Program-made: the position numbers and the translations under genes
Notes under the pieces: generated by a model
What the model was told of the DNA's origin: nothing
Seen by the model: the letters and a program-made list of their open reading frames with translations, nothing else
Database searches by the model: none
Assembly: GCA_028278345.1 (NCBI GenBank)
Contig: JANQEL010000087.1
Span: 1 to 51,715, forward strand
From: Myxococcota bacterium
GTDB taxonomy: Bacteria; Myxococcota_A; UBA9160; UBA4427
Reading direction: 5' to 3'
DNA length: 51,715 nt
Shown here: piece after piece, positions 35,975 to 44,181 of the stretch
How positions within the stretch are numbered: the stretch's first letter is position 1
Layout: the number at the start of each line of letters is the position of its first letter

Positions 35975-38425
35975 GTGCTTCCTCGAATTTCCGCCATCGC
36001 ATTGGTGTTGATGATCGCGCTGCTCGCGGCGCAGGCGTCGAGGTCTGCGGCGGTCACGGAGCTGATCGACTCGACCGGGGATGGGCAGGGTCACCCGCTC
36101 GACGGACCGTTCGGAATCGCAAGCAACGCGGCCGGGTGGACTTTCATCGCGGGGGGCTACAGCGACAATCTATTCGAGATTGCGCCCGGGGGTGCCATCG
36201 CGCAGCGAATCGATGGGACCGGTGACGGTATGGGTAACTTGCTCGGTGAACCACCCAGCGTCGCCACGGACTCCTCGGGCAATTTGTACGTCGCAGGCGG
36301 AAGCACGGACAACGTGTTCAAAATCGATCCCCTGGGTGTGATTACGGAGATCATTGATGCGAGCGGCGATGGGATGGGCAATCCGCTCAATGCACCTCAG
36401 CAGCTAGCGGTCGACTCATCAGGAAATCTCTACGTTGCGGGATACCTGAGCAACAACGTATTCAGAATTGCACCAGGTGGTTCGATCAGTGAGGTGATCG
36501 ACCACAGCGGTGACGGGGCGGGAAACATTCTCGTCAATCCAACTGGAGTAACCACTGATTCCGTCGGCAACCTATATGTTGCGGGCTACACGAGCGACAA
36601 TGTGTTCCTCGTTACACCGAACGGGGTCATCACCGAACTGATCGACTACACGGGCAATGGATCGACCGAGTTCCACTACCCACGGGATGTTGCCGTCGAC
36701 GCGAGTGGAAACGTATACGTTCCCGGATACGTGCACAGCAATGTCTTCCGAATCACACCGGACGGGACCATCACCGAAATAGTCGACTTCCACGGGGACG
36801 GCGCCGGGAACTTCTTGCTTGGCCCGTGGGGCATTGATGTCGATCTCAGTGGCAACGTCTACGTGTCTGGTTACGACAGCGACAACTTATTTCGAATCAG
36901 CCCGGGTGGTTCGATCACCGAGCTGGCCGACGCTATGGGCGACGGAGCTGGGAATCCACTCGATGGGCCGACATACCTCGAAGTCGTCCAGGACGGCGCC
37001 ATCCACGTGACGGGATCTCGTAGCGACAATGCGTTTCGCATCGACGACATTCCGTATGTCGCAGAGGCGCCTCCCCAATCGGTTTTCTTCCCGCCGATTG
37101 CCGCGGATGAGGGCCAAAGCCAGGGGGGGCAACTTCCCGATAGTCCTCCGAGTACAGTCGATGGACTCGTCTTCATCACTCACGGTTGGCTCCCGAGCGG
37201 GGAAAGCTCGGCGTGGATCGATGAGATGGCCTCAGAGATCGCGGCTCGCCTTCAGGAGCAAGGTGTTGACGACGAGTGGGACGTCGTTCCGTATCACTGG
37301 ACGAGTGCAGCCACCCACCGATTCCCTGCGCCCGCTGCACGAAGGGCGAGCGAGATCGGCCAGCGCGTTGGTGAGTTCTACGCGAACCTGGCCGGATACT
37401 CCCGATATCACTTGATCGGTCACAGTGCTGGAAGCTGGCTGATCGAGGCGATCGCAGATCGCGTCCAGGGCCCGGGCGTGACGATTCACACCACGTTCTT
37501 GGATTCGTACGTAGACTGGAGACATGCTCCATCCCATCTCGGCGACACATCAACCTGGTCCGAGCAGTACGTCGACGGGTTTGCGGCGCCCGATCCGAGT
37601 CAACCGTTCTGGGTCGACCGAACCGATAATCATCTCGACTACGCGTACAACTTGGTGCTCACCGGCTTGTCCAGCAGTATCGATCCCGTGGAGCGACACG
37701 CTTTCCCATGGAATTGGTACCTCGCGTCAACCAAGGCACCTGATTCACCAGCGTCCGCGGGATGGGGATTCGCGAGATCCCAGGAAATGGGGAGCCTCCC
37801 AACCCATGGCGGGGTGTCGCTAAGCCGAGGGGAGCACGAGGAACTCGGTACGCAAAGCATGCGTGTGGTGAACTACGTGCGGACCGCCAGTTTCATGGGG
37901 GCTTTCCTGTTCGATCTCGCACAGGGCGTTGCGAGTTGGGTCACGACGTCGAACCCACTCTCCCCGACGCTTCGGATTCGCACCCAATCCCCCGCCTGGG
38001 TGGTGAGCAACGTTGCCTCTCCACAACCGTTTAATGCAATCCAGTTCGAGACTCGGTTTGTAGGCAGCGCCCAAGGATGGCTATCGGTACGATTCGCCGG
38101 GGAAGAGGTTCTGCGCCGCGACGAACGGTACGCTCCGACTGGCGCCGAGTCTCACACGATCGTGCTCAGTGAGACCTTCCCGGCTGGTGCGTACCCTATT
38201 TCCTTTCGCGTCGATACTTTCTTCAATCCCACCGATTCGGAGGTGGAGATCAGCAACCTGTCATTTGCGACGATCGAGTCCGCGACCGAGGTTCCCGTAT
38301 CGAGCACCGGCAGCCGTTTCATCCTATTTGCGGGCATGATCGCGATCGCCTCCCGGGCCTTGATGCGCCTGACGCTACCGGATGGGCGGAAGAAGCGCGC
38401 AGGGCATCTTCGACTCCGCAACTGA
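35975..38425 (+). CDS. Secreted NHL-repeat / alpha-beta hydrolase fusion protein
   Basis: An 816-residue exported protein. A signal peptide (about 5-25, LVLMIALLAAQASRSAA) precedes seven NHL-like repeats of about 51 residues with the pattern SGN-x-YVAGY-x-SDNVFRI and GDGAGN, probably a beta-propeller. An alpha/beta hydrolase follows, with oxyanion-type FITHGWLP, the nucleophile elbow GHSAGS (S484) and a likely acid in FLDSYVD. A beta-sandwich-like region and a C-terminal hydrophobic helix with a basic tail end the protein, so it is probably anchored or sorted at the surface. I chose the GTG at 35975 (CGGAG eight bases upstream) over the GTG at 35948. Base composition is lower in GC than neighbours, suggesting transfer. 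Confidence 0.8.
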   Translation: MLPRISAIALVLMIALLAAQASRSAAVTELIDSTGDGQGHPLDGPFGIASNAAGWTFIAGGYSDNLFEIAPGGAIAQRIDGTGDGMGNLLGEPPSVATDSSGNLYVAGGSTDNVFKIDPLGVITEIIDASGDGMGNPLNAPQQLAVDSSGNLYVAGYLSNNVFRIAPGGSISEVIDHSGDGAGNILVNPTGVTTDSVGNLYVAGYTSDNVFLVTPNGVITELIDYTGNGSTEFHYPRDVAVDASGNVYVPGYVHSNVFRITPDGTITEIVDFHGDGAGNFLLGPWGIDVDLSGNVYVSGYDSDNLFRISPGGSITELADAMGDGAGNPLDGPTYLEVVQDGAIHVTGSRSDNAFRIDDIPYVAEAPPQSVFFPPIAADEGQSQGGQLPDSPPSTVDGLVFITHGWLPSGESSAWIDEMASEIAARLQEQGVDDEWDVVPYHWTSAATHRFPAPAARRASEIGQRVGEFYANLAGYSRYHLIGHSAGSWLIEAIADRVQGPGVTIHTTFLDSYVDWRHAPSHLGDTSTWSEQYVDGFAAPDPSQPFWVDRTDNHLDYAYNLVLTGLSSSIDPVERHAFPWNWYLASTKAPDSPASAGWGFARSQEMGSLPTHGGVSLSRGEHEELGTQSMRVVNYVRTASFMGAFLFDLAQGVASWVTTSNPLSPTLRIRTQSPAWVVSNVASPQPFNAIQFETRFVGSAQGWLSVRFAGEEVLRRDERYAPTGAESHTIVLSETFPAGAYPISFRVDTFFNPTDSEVEISNLSFATIESATEVPVSSTGSRFILFAGMIAIASRALMRLTLPDGRKKRAGHLRLRN

Positions 38426-38431
38426 CCATCA

Positions 38432-38449
38432 ACTGGATTTGAATCCAGT
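38432..38449. terminator. Hairpin between convergent genes
   Basis: ACTGGATT-TG-AATCCAGT is a perfect inverted repeat placed between the stops of two convergent genes. It could act as a short bidirectional terminator, but it lacks a T-tract. Confidence 0.4.
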
Positions 38450-38465
38450 CGATGTGGCTGAGAGA

Positions 38466-40316
38466 TCAGGCGTCGCTCGTGGCAATCGGGAACCAGAGTC
38501 TGACGCGTGTACCGTCGGTCGACGAGTCGAATTCGAGTTGGCCGCCGATGTCGTCCGAACGCTTCCTCATGTGGGCGAGGCCGCGGCGACTCGCTCCGGC
38601 ACCGGGTGGAAGACCCTTGCCATCGTCGTGGATCTCGATGGCGATGCCCGGCGCTTCGCCGCGGGCCTCGAGATGGGTGCGAATCGCGATCGTTCCCGCC
38701 TCGGCATGGCGGATCACGTTGCCGATCGCTTCCTGAACGATCCGCATCACGTGGTGCAGGGTCGTGGGTTCGAGCGGGGGCATGCGTTCGTCGTGGGGGA
38801 GTTGCCAGTCGACCCGCAATCCGGCGCGTGCGAGTCGCGGGGAGAGTCGGGCACGCACCCGGCCGAGCAGGGCGGCGAGGTCGTCTTCGTCGGGTTCGAG
38901 GGAGTCGAGCATCAAGCGCATCTCGTCGAGCACTTCGCGAAGCGCGTCGGCGATGACGGCGCCGCGCTGTTCGCCGCCCTCGACGAGGGCCAGAGTCGAG
39001 ACCAGGAGGCTGCCCAGGCCGTCGTGCATCTCGCGCACGAGGCGACCTCGTTCGCCCGCGAGGGTGGCGCTTCGTTCCATGGCGCGCAGGCGTTCGTGGC
39101 TGCGAGCCAGTTCGCTCTCGCGATGTGCGATACGACGGTCGAGTTCCGCGTTGAGTTGATCGTTTCGATCGAGGATCTGGCGCAGGGTTTCGAGCAGCAT
39201 CCATCCGGTGAAGGCGGCGACCACGACGGGGACGAGCCCCGTGGCCCGCGGCGCAACGGCTGTGCTTTCCGATAGCGCGTGGGCAGCGTCGACGGCGCCT
39301 AGGGAAAGCAGGACGAGGGTGAAGATCACGACGGCGCGTCGAATGCCACCGCTGCCACTGCGATAGCCGCGCCACAACGCGTAGGCGAGGATGGCTGCGC
39401 TCGACGACAGGATGCCGGTGGTGGTGGCGACGAAGTACTCCGAGGCCACGGTCGCCGAGACGATCGCGACCAGCGCGGCGAGGCCCGCCAGCGCGGCTTC
39501 GAAGCGCGGTGCACGAACCCCGACCAGTCGATGCACGCTCACCACGAAGCACACCATCCCCGCCAGGTAGGCGACGGTATTGGTGACCTGCCACGCGAGC
39601 GTGGAGACGGGGATGTCGCGTATGAATCCGTCGAGCTGTCCGAAGCCGATCAACGTTGCGGTGGCCCCGAGCCACAGGCTCGAAAGGGGAGCGGCGCCAC
39701 GCACCGCGAGCACTGCGGTGGCGAGGGCGATCAACCAGAGGAAGACCACCGAGATCTGTCGCACAGTGATGTGCCGAAACACGGCGCGCGCATGTGCACT
39801 CCACAGGTGTCGCTCGGGACCCACGTGCACACGTGCGAGCCGCGGGGTCGAGGTCGGGCTGGCGTAGAGGCGTACGTCGAGTCGGTTCTCGCCCGTGCGC
39901 AGAACGCCGCGTGGCACGAGGAAGAGCAGCGGTCGGTTCCAGTTCCGCGCGACGGGCTCGGCGATCGAACCGCCGTCACCAATCCTCTCCCCGTTCAGGT
40001 GGACGACGGCATTCATGCGCAGCTCGGGCAGGTAGACCGCCCAGGGTTCGCCCGGCATCTCGTCGATCTCGAAGGAGAAGCGATAACGACCCCCGTTCGA
40101 AATCGCGCGATCCGCCGCGCTGAAGCGATGGGGCAGCTTCACTTCCGAGGGGACGATCGAATCGCTCAAGCGCAAGCTGGCGCGATCGAGTTCGATGACG
40201 TCGACATCGGGGTCGGCGACGCCGCAACCGAGGGTCAGTAGCGCACCCGTGGACGCCGCTACCAGAGCGCGTCGCATGGCGCCGCGCAACCGAGATGGCC
40301 TTCGCGACCTCGTCAT
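38466..40316 (-). CDS. 7TM-type sensor histidine kinase (HisKA_3 family)
   Basis: A 616-residue kinase. A signal-like stretch ending in LTLGCG is followed by an external beta-sandwich sensor (about 35-180) and seven hydrophobic helices (about 190-380), as in 7TMR-DISM proteins. After a coiled coil comes the HisKA_3 dimerisation segment with H431 in EMHDGLGS. The HATPase domain keeps the asparagine in EAIGNVIRHA, then HDDGKGLPP and RRGLAHMRKR, so catalysis looks intact. The ATG at 40316 overlaps the previous kinase stop (ATGA). It is the third gene after the LuxR-type regulator. Confidence 0.88.
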   Translation of the reverse strand: MTRSRRPSRLRGAMRRALVAASTGALLTLGCGVADPDVDVIELDRASLRLSDSIVPSEVKLPHRFSAADRAISNGGRYRFSFEIDEMPGEPWAVYLPELRMNAVVHLNGERIGDGGSIAEPVARNWNRPLLFLVPRGVLRTGENRLDVRLYASPTSTPRLARVHVGPERHLWSAHARAVFRHITVRQISVVFLWLIALATAVLAVRGAAPLSSLWLGATATLIGFGQLDGFIRDIPVSTLAWQVTNTVAYLAGMVCFVVSVHRLVGVRAPRFEAALAGLAALVAIVSATVASEYFVATTTGILSSSAAILAYALWRGYRSGSGGIRRAVVIFTLVLLSLGAVDAAHALSESTAVAPRATGLVPVVVAAFTGWMLLETLRQILDRNDQLNAELDRRIAHRESELARSHERLRAMERSATLAGERGRLVREMHDGLGSLLVSTLALVEGGEQRGAVIADALREVLDEMRLMLDSLEPDEDDLAALLGRVRARLSPRLARAGLRVDWQLPHDERMPPLEPTTLHHVMRIVQEAIGNVIRHAEAGTIAIRTHLEARGEAPGIAIEIHDDGKGLPPGAGASRRGLAHMRKRSDDIGGQLEFDSSTDGTRVRLWFPIATSDA

Positions 40317-42136
40317 GCGCGCGAGACCTCGGGGAGATCCACCGGAAGCCACAGACGCGTTCGCGTCGCCGGGTCTTCGTGCGCGATCGTGATCTCACCG
40401 CCGATGGTCGTGGCCCGCTCGCGCATGGCCGTCACCTCGCTGGGGGTTCCCGCGGTGCCGCCGTCGTCTTCGATCTCGACGTAGATCCCTTCGCGACGGT
40501 TGCGTTCTTCGCTCCCCGTGCGCACGGTGACGACGCGAACCCCACCCGCGCGTTCCGTCGCGCGAAAGGCGTCCTGCAGGATGCGCAACAGCACCAACGC
40601 GTGTTCGGGCTCGAAGCCGCGCAACATCGGGATGTCGTTGACGCGCCAGGCGATCTGGATGCCACGGCGATCGAAGCGGGCTGCGAGGCGCGAACGAAGC
40701 CGCGCCAGCATGTCGAGCAGGGCTTCGTCGGGGCGGAGCGAATCGATCACCAGGCGCAGATCGTCGAGCGCGTCGCGGATGCGATCGGCCACGACGGCCG
40801 GCGCTCCGCGAGGCTCGGGATCGCGGGCTTCGACGCTCGCGATGGTCGACATCAGGACGCTGCCCACGCCCTCGTGCAGGCCGCGAGTGAGCCGTGCGCG
40901 CTCCTTGTCGAGCATGCGCGCGCTCTCCATCGCGCGAATGCGCGCGAAGCGGCCGGCGAGTTCGGCTTCGTGATCCGCCACCCGGGCACCGAGGTCGCGG
41001 CCCAGCAGGCTCGACTCGCGAACACTCATCACGAGATGGCGAACGATGCCGCCCAGGAAGAAGAAGACGGCGAAGGATCCCGCGTGCTGCACGAGCCAGT
41101 AGCCACTCAGGGGCCAACCGTAGGGACCGGAGGCGATGTCGTGGACGCCAGCGAGGATCCCGACGACGCCGCCCGCGAGTTGGTGCCGGTTCAACACCCA
41201 TTCCTGTCCGACTTCGGTTCCCTTGAGGAACTTGACGGAGTAGACCGCCACCAGACAGATCCCGACGCCGAAGGCCGCCCGCAGCAGCCACACCCAATGC
41301 GCCGGAGCGAGTGCGAGGGATGCAATGGCGAGCACGATCCCGATCAGGATGCCGAGTTCGATCCGCGGCCGCGGCCCTTCGAGGGCGCGATGGAAGCCGA
41401 GCAGGATCGCCCAGATCGCGAGGTAGAAGGCGCCGTTGGTCGCGGCCTCCCAATACTGCGGCGCGATCGGGGCGTCGATGATCCAGTTCTCGGACAGGAA
41501 CAGGATCCACAGGCCGACCGAGACCTGGAACCATCGATAGGAGGTGCCGCGCCCGCGTCCGCCGTAGACGGCGGCGACGACCACGATGAGAATCGCGGCG
41601 CAGAACCCCGAGATCTGCAGCCAGGTGATCTGCAGGAAGTGACGCACGGCATGGCGGCCTGCCAGGATCGACTTCGGCCCGACCTCGATCTTCGAGAGCG
41701 AGCCGCCCGAAGTCGGCTCGACGTAGAGCGCGATCGCGATCTCGTTCACTCCGCGCCGCAACACCTCCGGCGGGATGTCGCGCAACATCGGGTAGAACCG
41801 CATGCGCGAGAGCGGCGGTTCGAGTCGCCCGACGCCACCGAGGGATACCCCGTTCACCGACACCATCGCATTCGTGTCCGCGCGCGCGAGGTAGACCGAC
41901 CACGGTACCTCGGGAACGGTGTCGAGCTGGAATCGCGTGGCGTAACGCGCCGCCGCGAAGTCGCGGCGCTGGCGCATCGACCATCGGTCCGGCAGCTCCC
42001 GCTCTCCCGCGGGACCGACTGCATGGCCGTCATCACCGACGAACTGACGGTCTGCGGTCGCGAGCGAATGCACATCCGCGCTGCCCTCGGCCATGGAACA
42101 ACCGAGCCAGACGGTGCCGGCCAGAGCCAGCACCAC
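40313..42136 (-). CDS. 7TM-type histidine kinase homologue with degenerate ATPase domain
   Basis: A 607-residue paralogue of the next kinase: a signal/lipobox-like start (TVWLGC), an external beta-sandwich, seven hydrophobic helices, and a HisKA_3-like segment with H421 in GLHEGVGS, where HDG is usual. The ATP-binding domain is eroded: the N-box reads LQDAFRATERA without the asparagine, the G1 box reads EDDGGTAG, and the glycine-rich G2 motif is missing. It is probably a pseudokinase or a heterodimer partner (inference). The start is uncertain; GTG at 42136 lies ten bases after the regulator stop, and GTG at 42133 is an alternative. Confidence 0.82.
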   Translation of the reverse strand: MVLALAGTVWLGCSMAEGSADVHSLATADRQFVGDDGHAVGPAGERELPDRWSMRQRRDFAAARYATRFQLDTVPEVPWSVYLARADTNAMVSVNGVSLGGVGRLEPPLSRMRFYPMLRDIPPEVLRRGVNEIAIALYVEPTSGGSLSKIEVGPKSILAGRHAVRHFLQITWLQISGFCAAILIVVVAAVYGGRGRGTSYRWFQVSVGLWILFLSENWIIDAPIAPQYWEAATNGAFYLAIWAILLGFHRALEGPRPRIELGILIGIVLAIASLALAPAHWVWLLRAAFGVGICLVAVYSVKFLKGTEVGQEWVLNRHQLAGGVVGILAGVHDIASGPYGWPLSGYWLVQHAGSFAVFFFLGGIVRHLVMSVRESSLLGRDLGARVADHEAELAGRFARIRAMESARMLDKERARLTRGLHEGVGSVLMSTIASVEARDPEPRGAPAVVADRIRDALDDLRLVIDSLRPDEALLDMLARLRSRLAARFDRRGIQIAWRVNDIPMLRGFEPEHALVLLRILQDAFRATERAGGVRVVTVRTGSEERNRREGIYVEIEDDGGTAGTPSEVTAMRERATTIGGEITIAHEDPATRTRLWLPVDLPEVSRA

Positions 42137-42146
42137 CCGGGCGCGC

Positions 42147-42848
42147 CTAGCGATCGCGAACGAGCCCGAGCTGCAGGGCTTCATAGACCGCCTCCGCGCG
42201 CGAGCGAACCGCGAGCTTGCGATAGATGCGGCGCACGTGGGTCGCGATGGTGTGGGAGGTGACGCCGAGGTGCTCCGCCGTCTCGGCGTAGGTGAAGCCC
42301 TTGACCAGGAATTCGAGCACCTCGTTCTCGCGCTCCGAGAGCTTGGGCGCGTCTTCGTCCGGCTGCGGCGGGCGCTCCGCCGCGTCGAAGGGGGAGTCGC
42401 GCTCTTCGCGAAAACGACCGAGCAGGTAGCGCGCAATCGGCGGGCTGATCGGCGAACCCCCTTCGAGCAGTTCGAGGGTCGAACGCACGAGGTAGTCGGC
42501 CGTGCCGTCCTTCAGCAGGTAACCCAGGGCGCCGGCTTCGAGTGCGCGGGTCACGGTGGCCTGGTCGCCGAACACCGTGATCACCATCGGCAGGGTTTCG
42601 AGCTCCTTCTCCGAAACGTGCCGGATCAGATCGAGGCCGTTTCCGTCGGGGAGTTCGATGTCGGTGATCAGGACCTCGGGCGTCTGCGCCTCGAGTTCGC
42701 GCAGCCCCTCTTCGAAGGTTCCGACGCTGGCCACGAGGTCGAGGCGGGGGTCGCCATCGATCACCCGCGCGAGGTGTGTGCGCGTGTGTTCTTCGTCTTC
42801 GACGAGCAGGATGCGGGGGAGTTTCACGACCGCATCAGTATGCCCCAC
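42147..42848 (-). CDS. LuxR/NarL-family response regulator
   Basis: A 233-residue regulator. The receiver domain has E17/D18, phosphoacceptor D63 (ITDIELPDGNG), T91 and K113. The C-terminal LuxR HTH reads LSERENEVLEFLVKGFTYAETAEHLGVTSHTIATHVRRIYRKL. It leads a leftward unit with two HisKA_3 kinases, the usual partner class of NarL-type regulators. The start is the GTG at 42848 with a GGGG run about nine bases upstream; the GTG at 42827 is possible. Confidence 0.93.
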   Translation of the reverse strand: MGHTDAVVKLPRILLVEDEEHTRTHLARVIDGDPRLDLVASVGTFEEGLRELEAQTPEVLITDIELPDGNGLDLIRHVSEKELETLPMVITVFGDQATVTRALEAGALGYLLKDGTADYLVRSTLELLEGGSPISPPIARYLLGRFREERDSPFDAAERPPQPDEDAPKLSERENEVLEFLVKGFTYAETAEHLGVTSHTIATHVRRIYRKLAVRSRAEAVYEALQLGLVRDR

Positions 42849-42905
42849 GGCGAAACCCCGCGGATATCCCTCATCTTGGGGATACGCGCGCGGGCCGGGA
42901 GTGCG

Positions 42906-44132
42906 TCAGATGACTTCCTTTTCGCGCAACGCCTCGATGCGGTCCCACTCCCATCCCAGCACGTCCATCAGCACTTCCTCCGTGTTCTGGCCGAGTTCGG
43001 GGGCGGCGGTGCGCACGGAGCCGGGGGTCTCGGTGAGCTCCACCGGGATGCCCACCATGCCCGTAGGGCCGTGCTGGGGATGGTCGAAGTCGACCACATA
43101 GCCGTTCTGTCGCACCTGCGGGTCGTCGGGTAGGTCGTCGACGGTGTTCACGATCGTGTAGATGAGATCGCTCTTGTCTTCGCGGAAGAGCTTCAACCAT
43201 TCGTCGCGGGGCTTGCTCTTGAAGGCTTGGTCGAGCATCGCCACGACCTCGGCCCCCACCTTCGCGCGCTCTTCCATCGTGGCGTACTGCGGGTCGGTCG
43301 CGAGTTCCGGCCGCTCGATCAAACGTGCGACATCGGCCCAGTAGCGATCGGGCTGCAACATCGCGAGGGCGATCCACTGTCCGTCGGCGCATTCGTAGTG
43401 ATTCCACAGGGGATTGAACGCCTGGGCGCGGAAGGTTCGCGGCATCGCGATGCCGGCCATCAGCTTCATCGAGAGCGAGAGCCCCTGCAGGTAGCTCATC
43501 GAACCGAGGTGGGAGGCGTGTACTTCCTGTCCGACGCCATGGCGTTCTCGTGACACCAACGCAGTCATGATCCCGTAGGCCATCATGATCGCGCCCATCT
43601 GGTCCGCGATGCCGCCCGACACGCCGAGCGGAGGCATGTTCGGTTCGCCGACGGCATTCATGATGCCCGAACGCGCGAGCCCCAGGTGATCGAAGCTCGG
43701 CTCCGCACTGTCGGGGCCTTCGGGGCCGTAACCGGTGGCGCTTGCGTAGATGATCATCGGGTTGACGGCCTTGAGATCCTCGTACCCCATGCCGAGTCGC
43801 CCCGCGACGCCCTTGCGGAAGTTCTGCACGAAGACATCGGCCTTCGCCGCGAGTGCATGCACGACCTCGATGCCTTCGGGCTTCTTGAGGTCGAGGGTGA
43901 TCGACTTCTTGTTGCGGTTGTTCGCTTCGAAGTACCAGTTGGGTCGATCCTGGGTGCTCGCACCCGCCGCAGCGGCGAGCCATCGACCGGGGTCTCCCGT
44001 GCCGCGCTGTTCGATCTTGATCACGTCGGCGCCCATGTCGCCGAGCATCGCGCCGCAAACCGGGCCCTGTTGCCAGATCGTCCAGTCGAGGACGAGCATT
44101 CCTTCGAGGGGCATCTTGTTCGAATCACTCAT
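42906..44132 (-). CDS. CaiB/BaiF-type (family III) CoA transferase
   Basis: A 408-residue family III CoA transferase. It has the N-terminal VLDWTIWQQGPVCGAMLGDMGADVIKIE segment, RNKKSITLDLKKPEG, and VFVQNFRKGV typical of the family. The likely catalytic aspartate is D177 in GGIADQMGA. These enzymes move CoA between carboxylic acids such as formate/oxalate, carnitine or bile acids. The neighbouring ThDP enzyme suggests an oxalate- or 2-hydroxyacyl-CoA-type pathway (inference). The ATG at 44132 has GGAG upstream. It follows the ThDP gene by 49 bases on the same strand. Confidence 0.9.
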   Translation of the reverse strand: MSDSNKMPLEGMLVLDWTIWQQGPVCGAMLGDMGADVIKIEQRGTGDPGRWLAAAAGASTQDRPNWYFEANNRNKKSITLDLKKPEGIEVVHALAAKADVFVQNFRKGVAGRLGMGYEDLKAVNPMIIYASATGYGPEGPDSAEPSFDHLGLARSGIMNAVGEPNMPPLGVSGGIADQMGAIMMAYGIMTALVSRERHGVGQEVHASHLGSMSYLQGLSLSMKLMAGIAMPRTFRAQAFNPLWNHYECADGQWIALAMLQPDRYWADVARLIERPELATDPQYATMEERAKVGAEVVAMLDQAFKSKPRDEWLKLFREDKSDLIYTIVNTVDDLPDDPQVRQNGYVVDFDHPQHGPTGMVGIPVELTETPGSVRTAAPELGQNTEEVLMDVLGWEWDRIEALREKEVI

Positions 44133-44181
44133 GGGGGGTCTCCGTCTCTTGGGCGTGTTCTCACTGTAGAGCGCCTGCTGC

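Noticed and set aside
36031..37043. Repeat array in DNA that could be taken for a CRISPR-like or minisatellite array.
   Set aside because: The period is about 150 bases, it stays in frame, and it encodes NHL-like protein repeats with diverged DNA.
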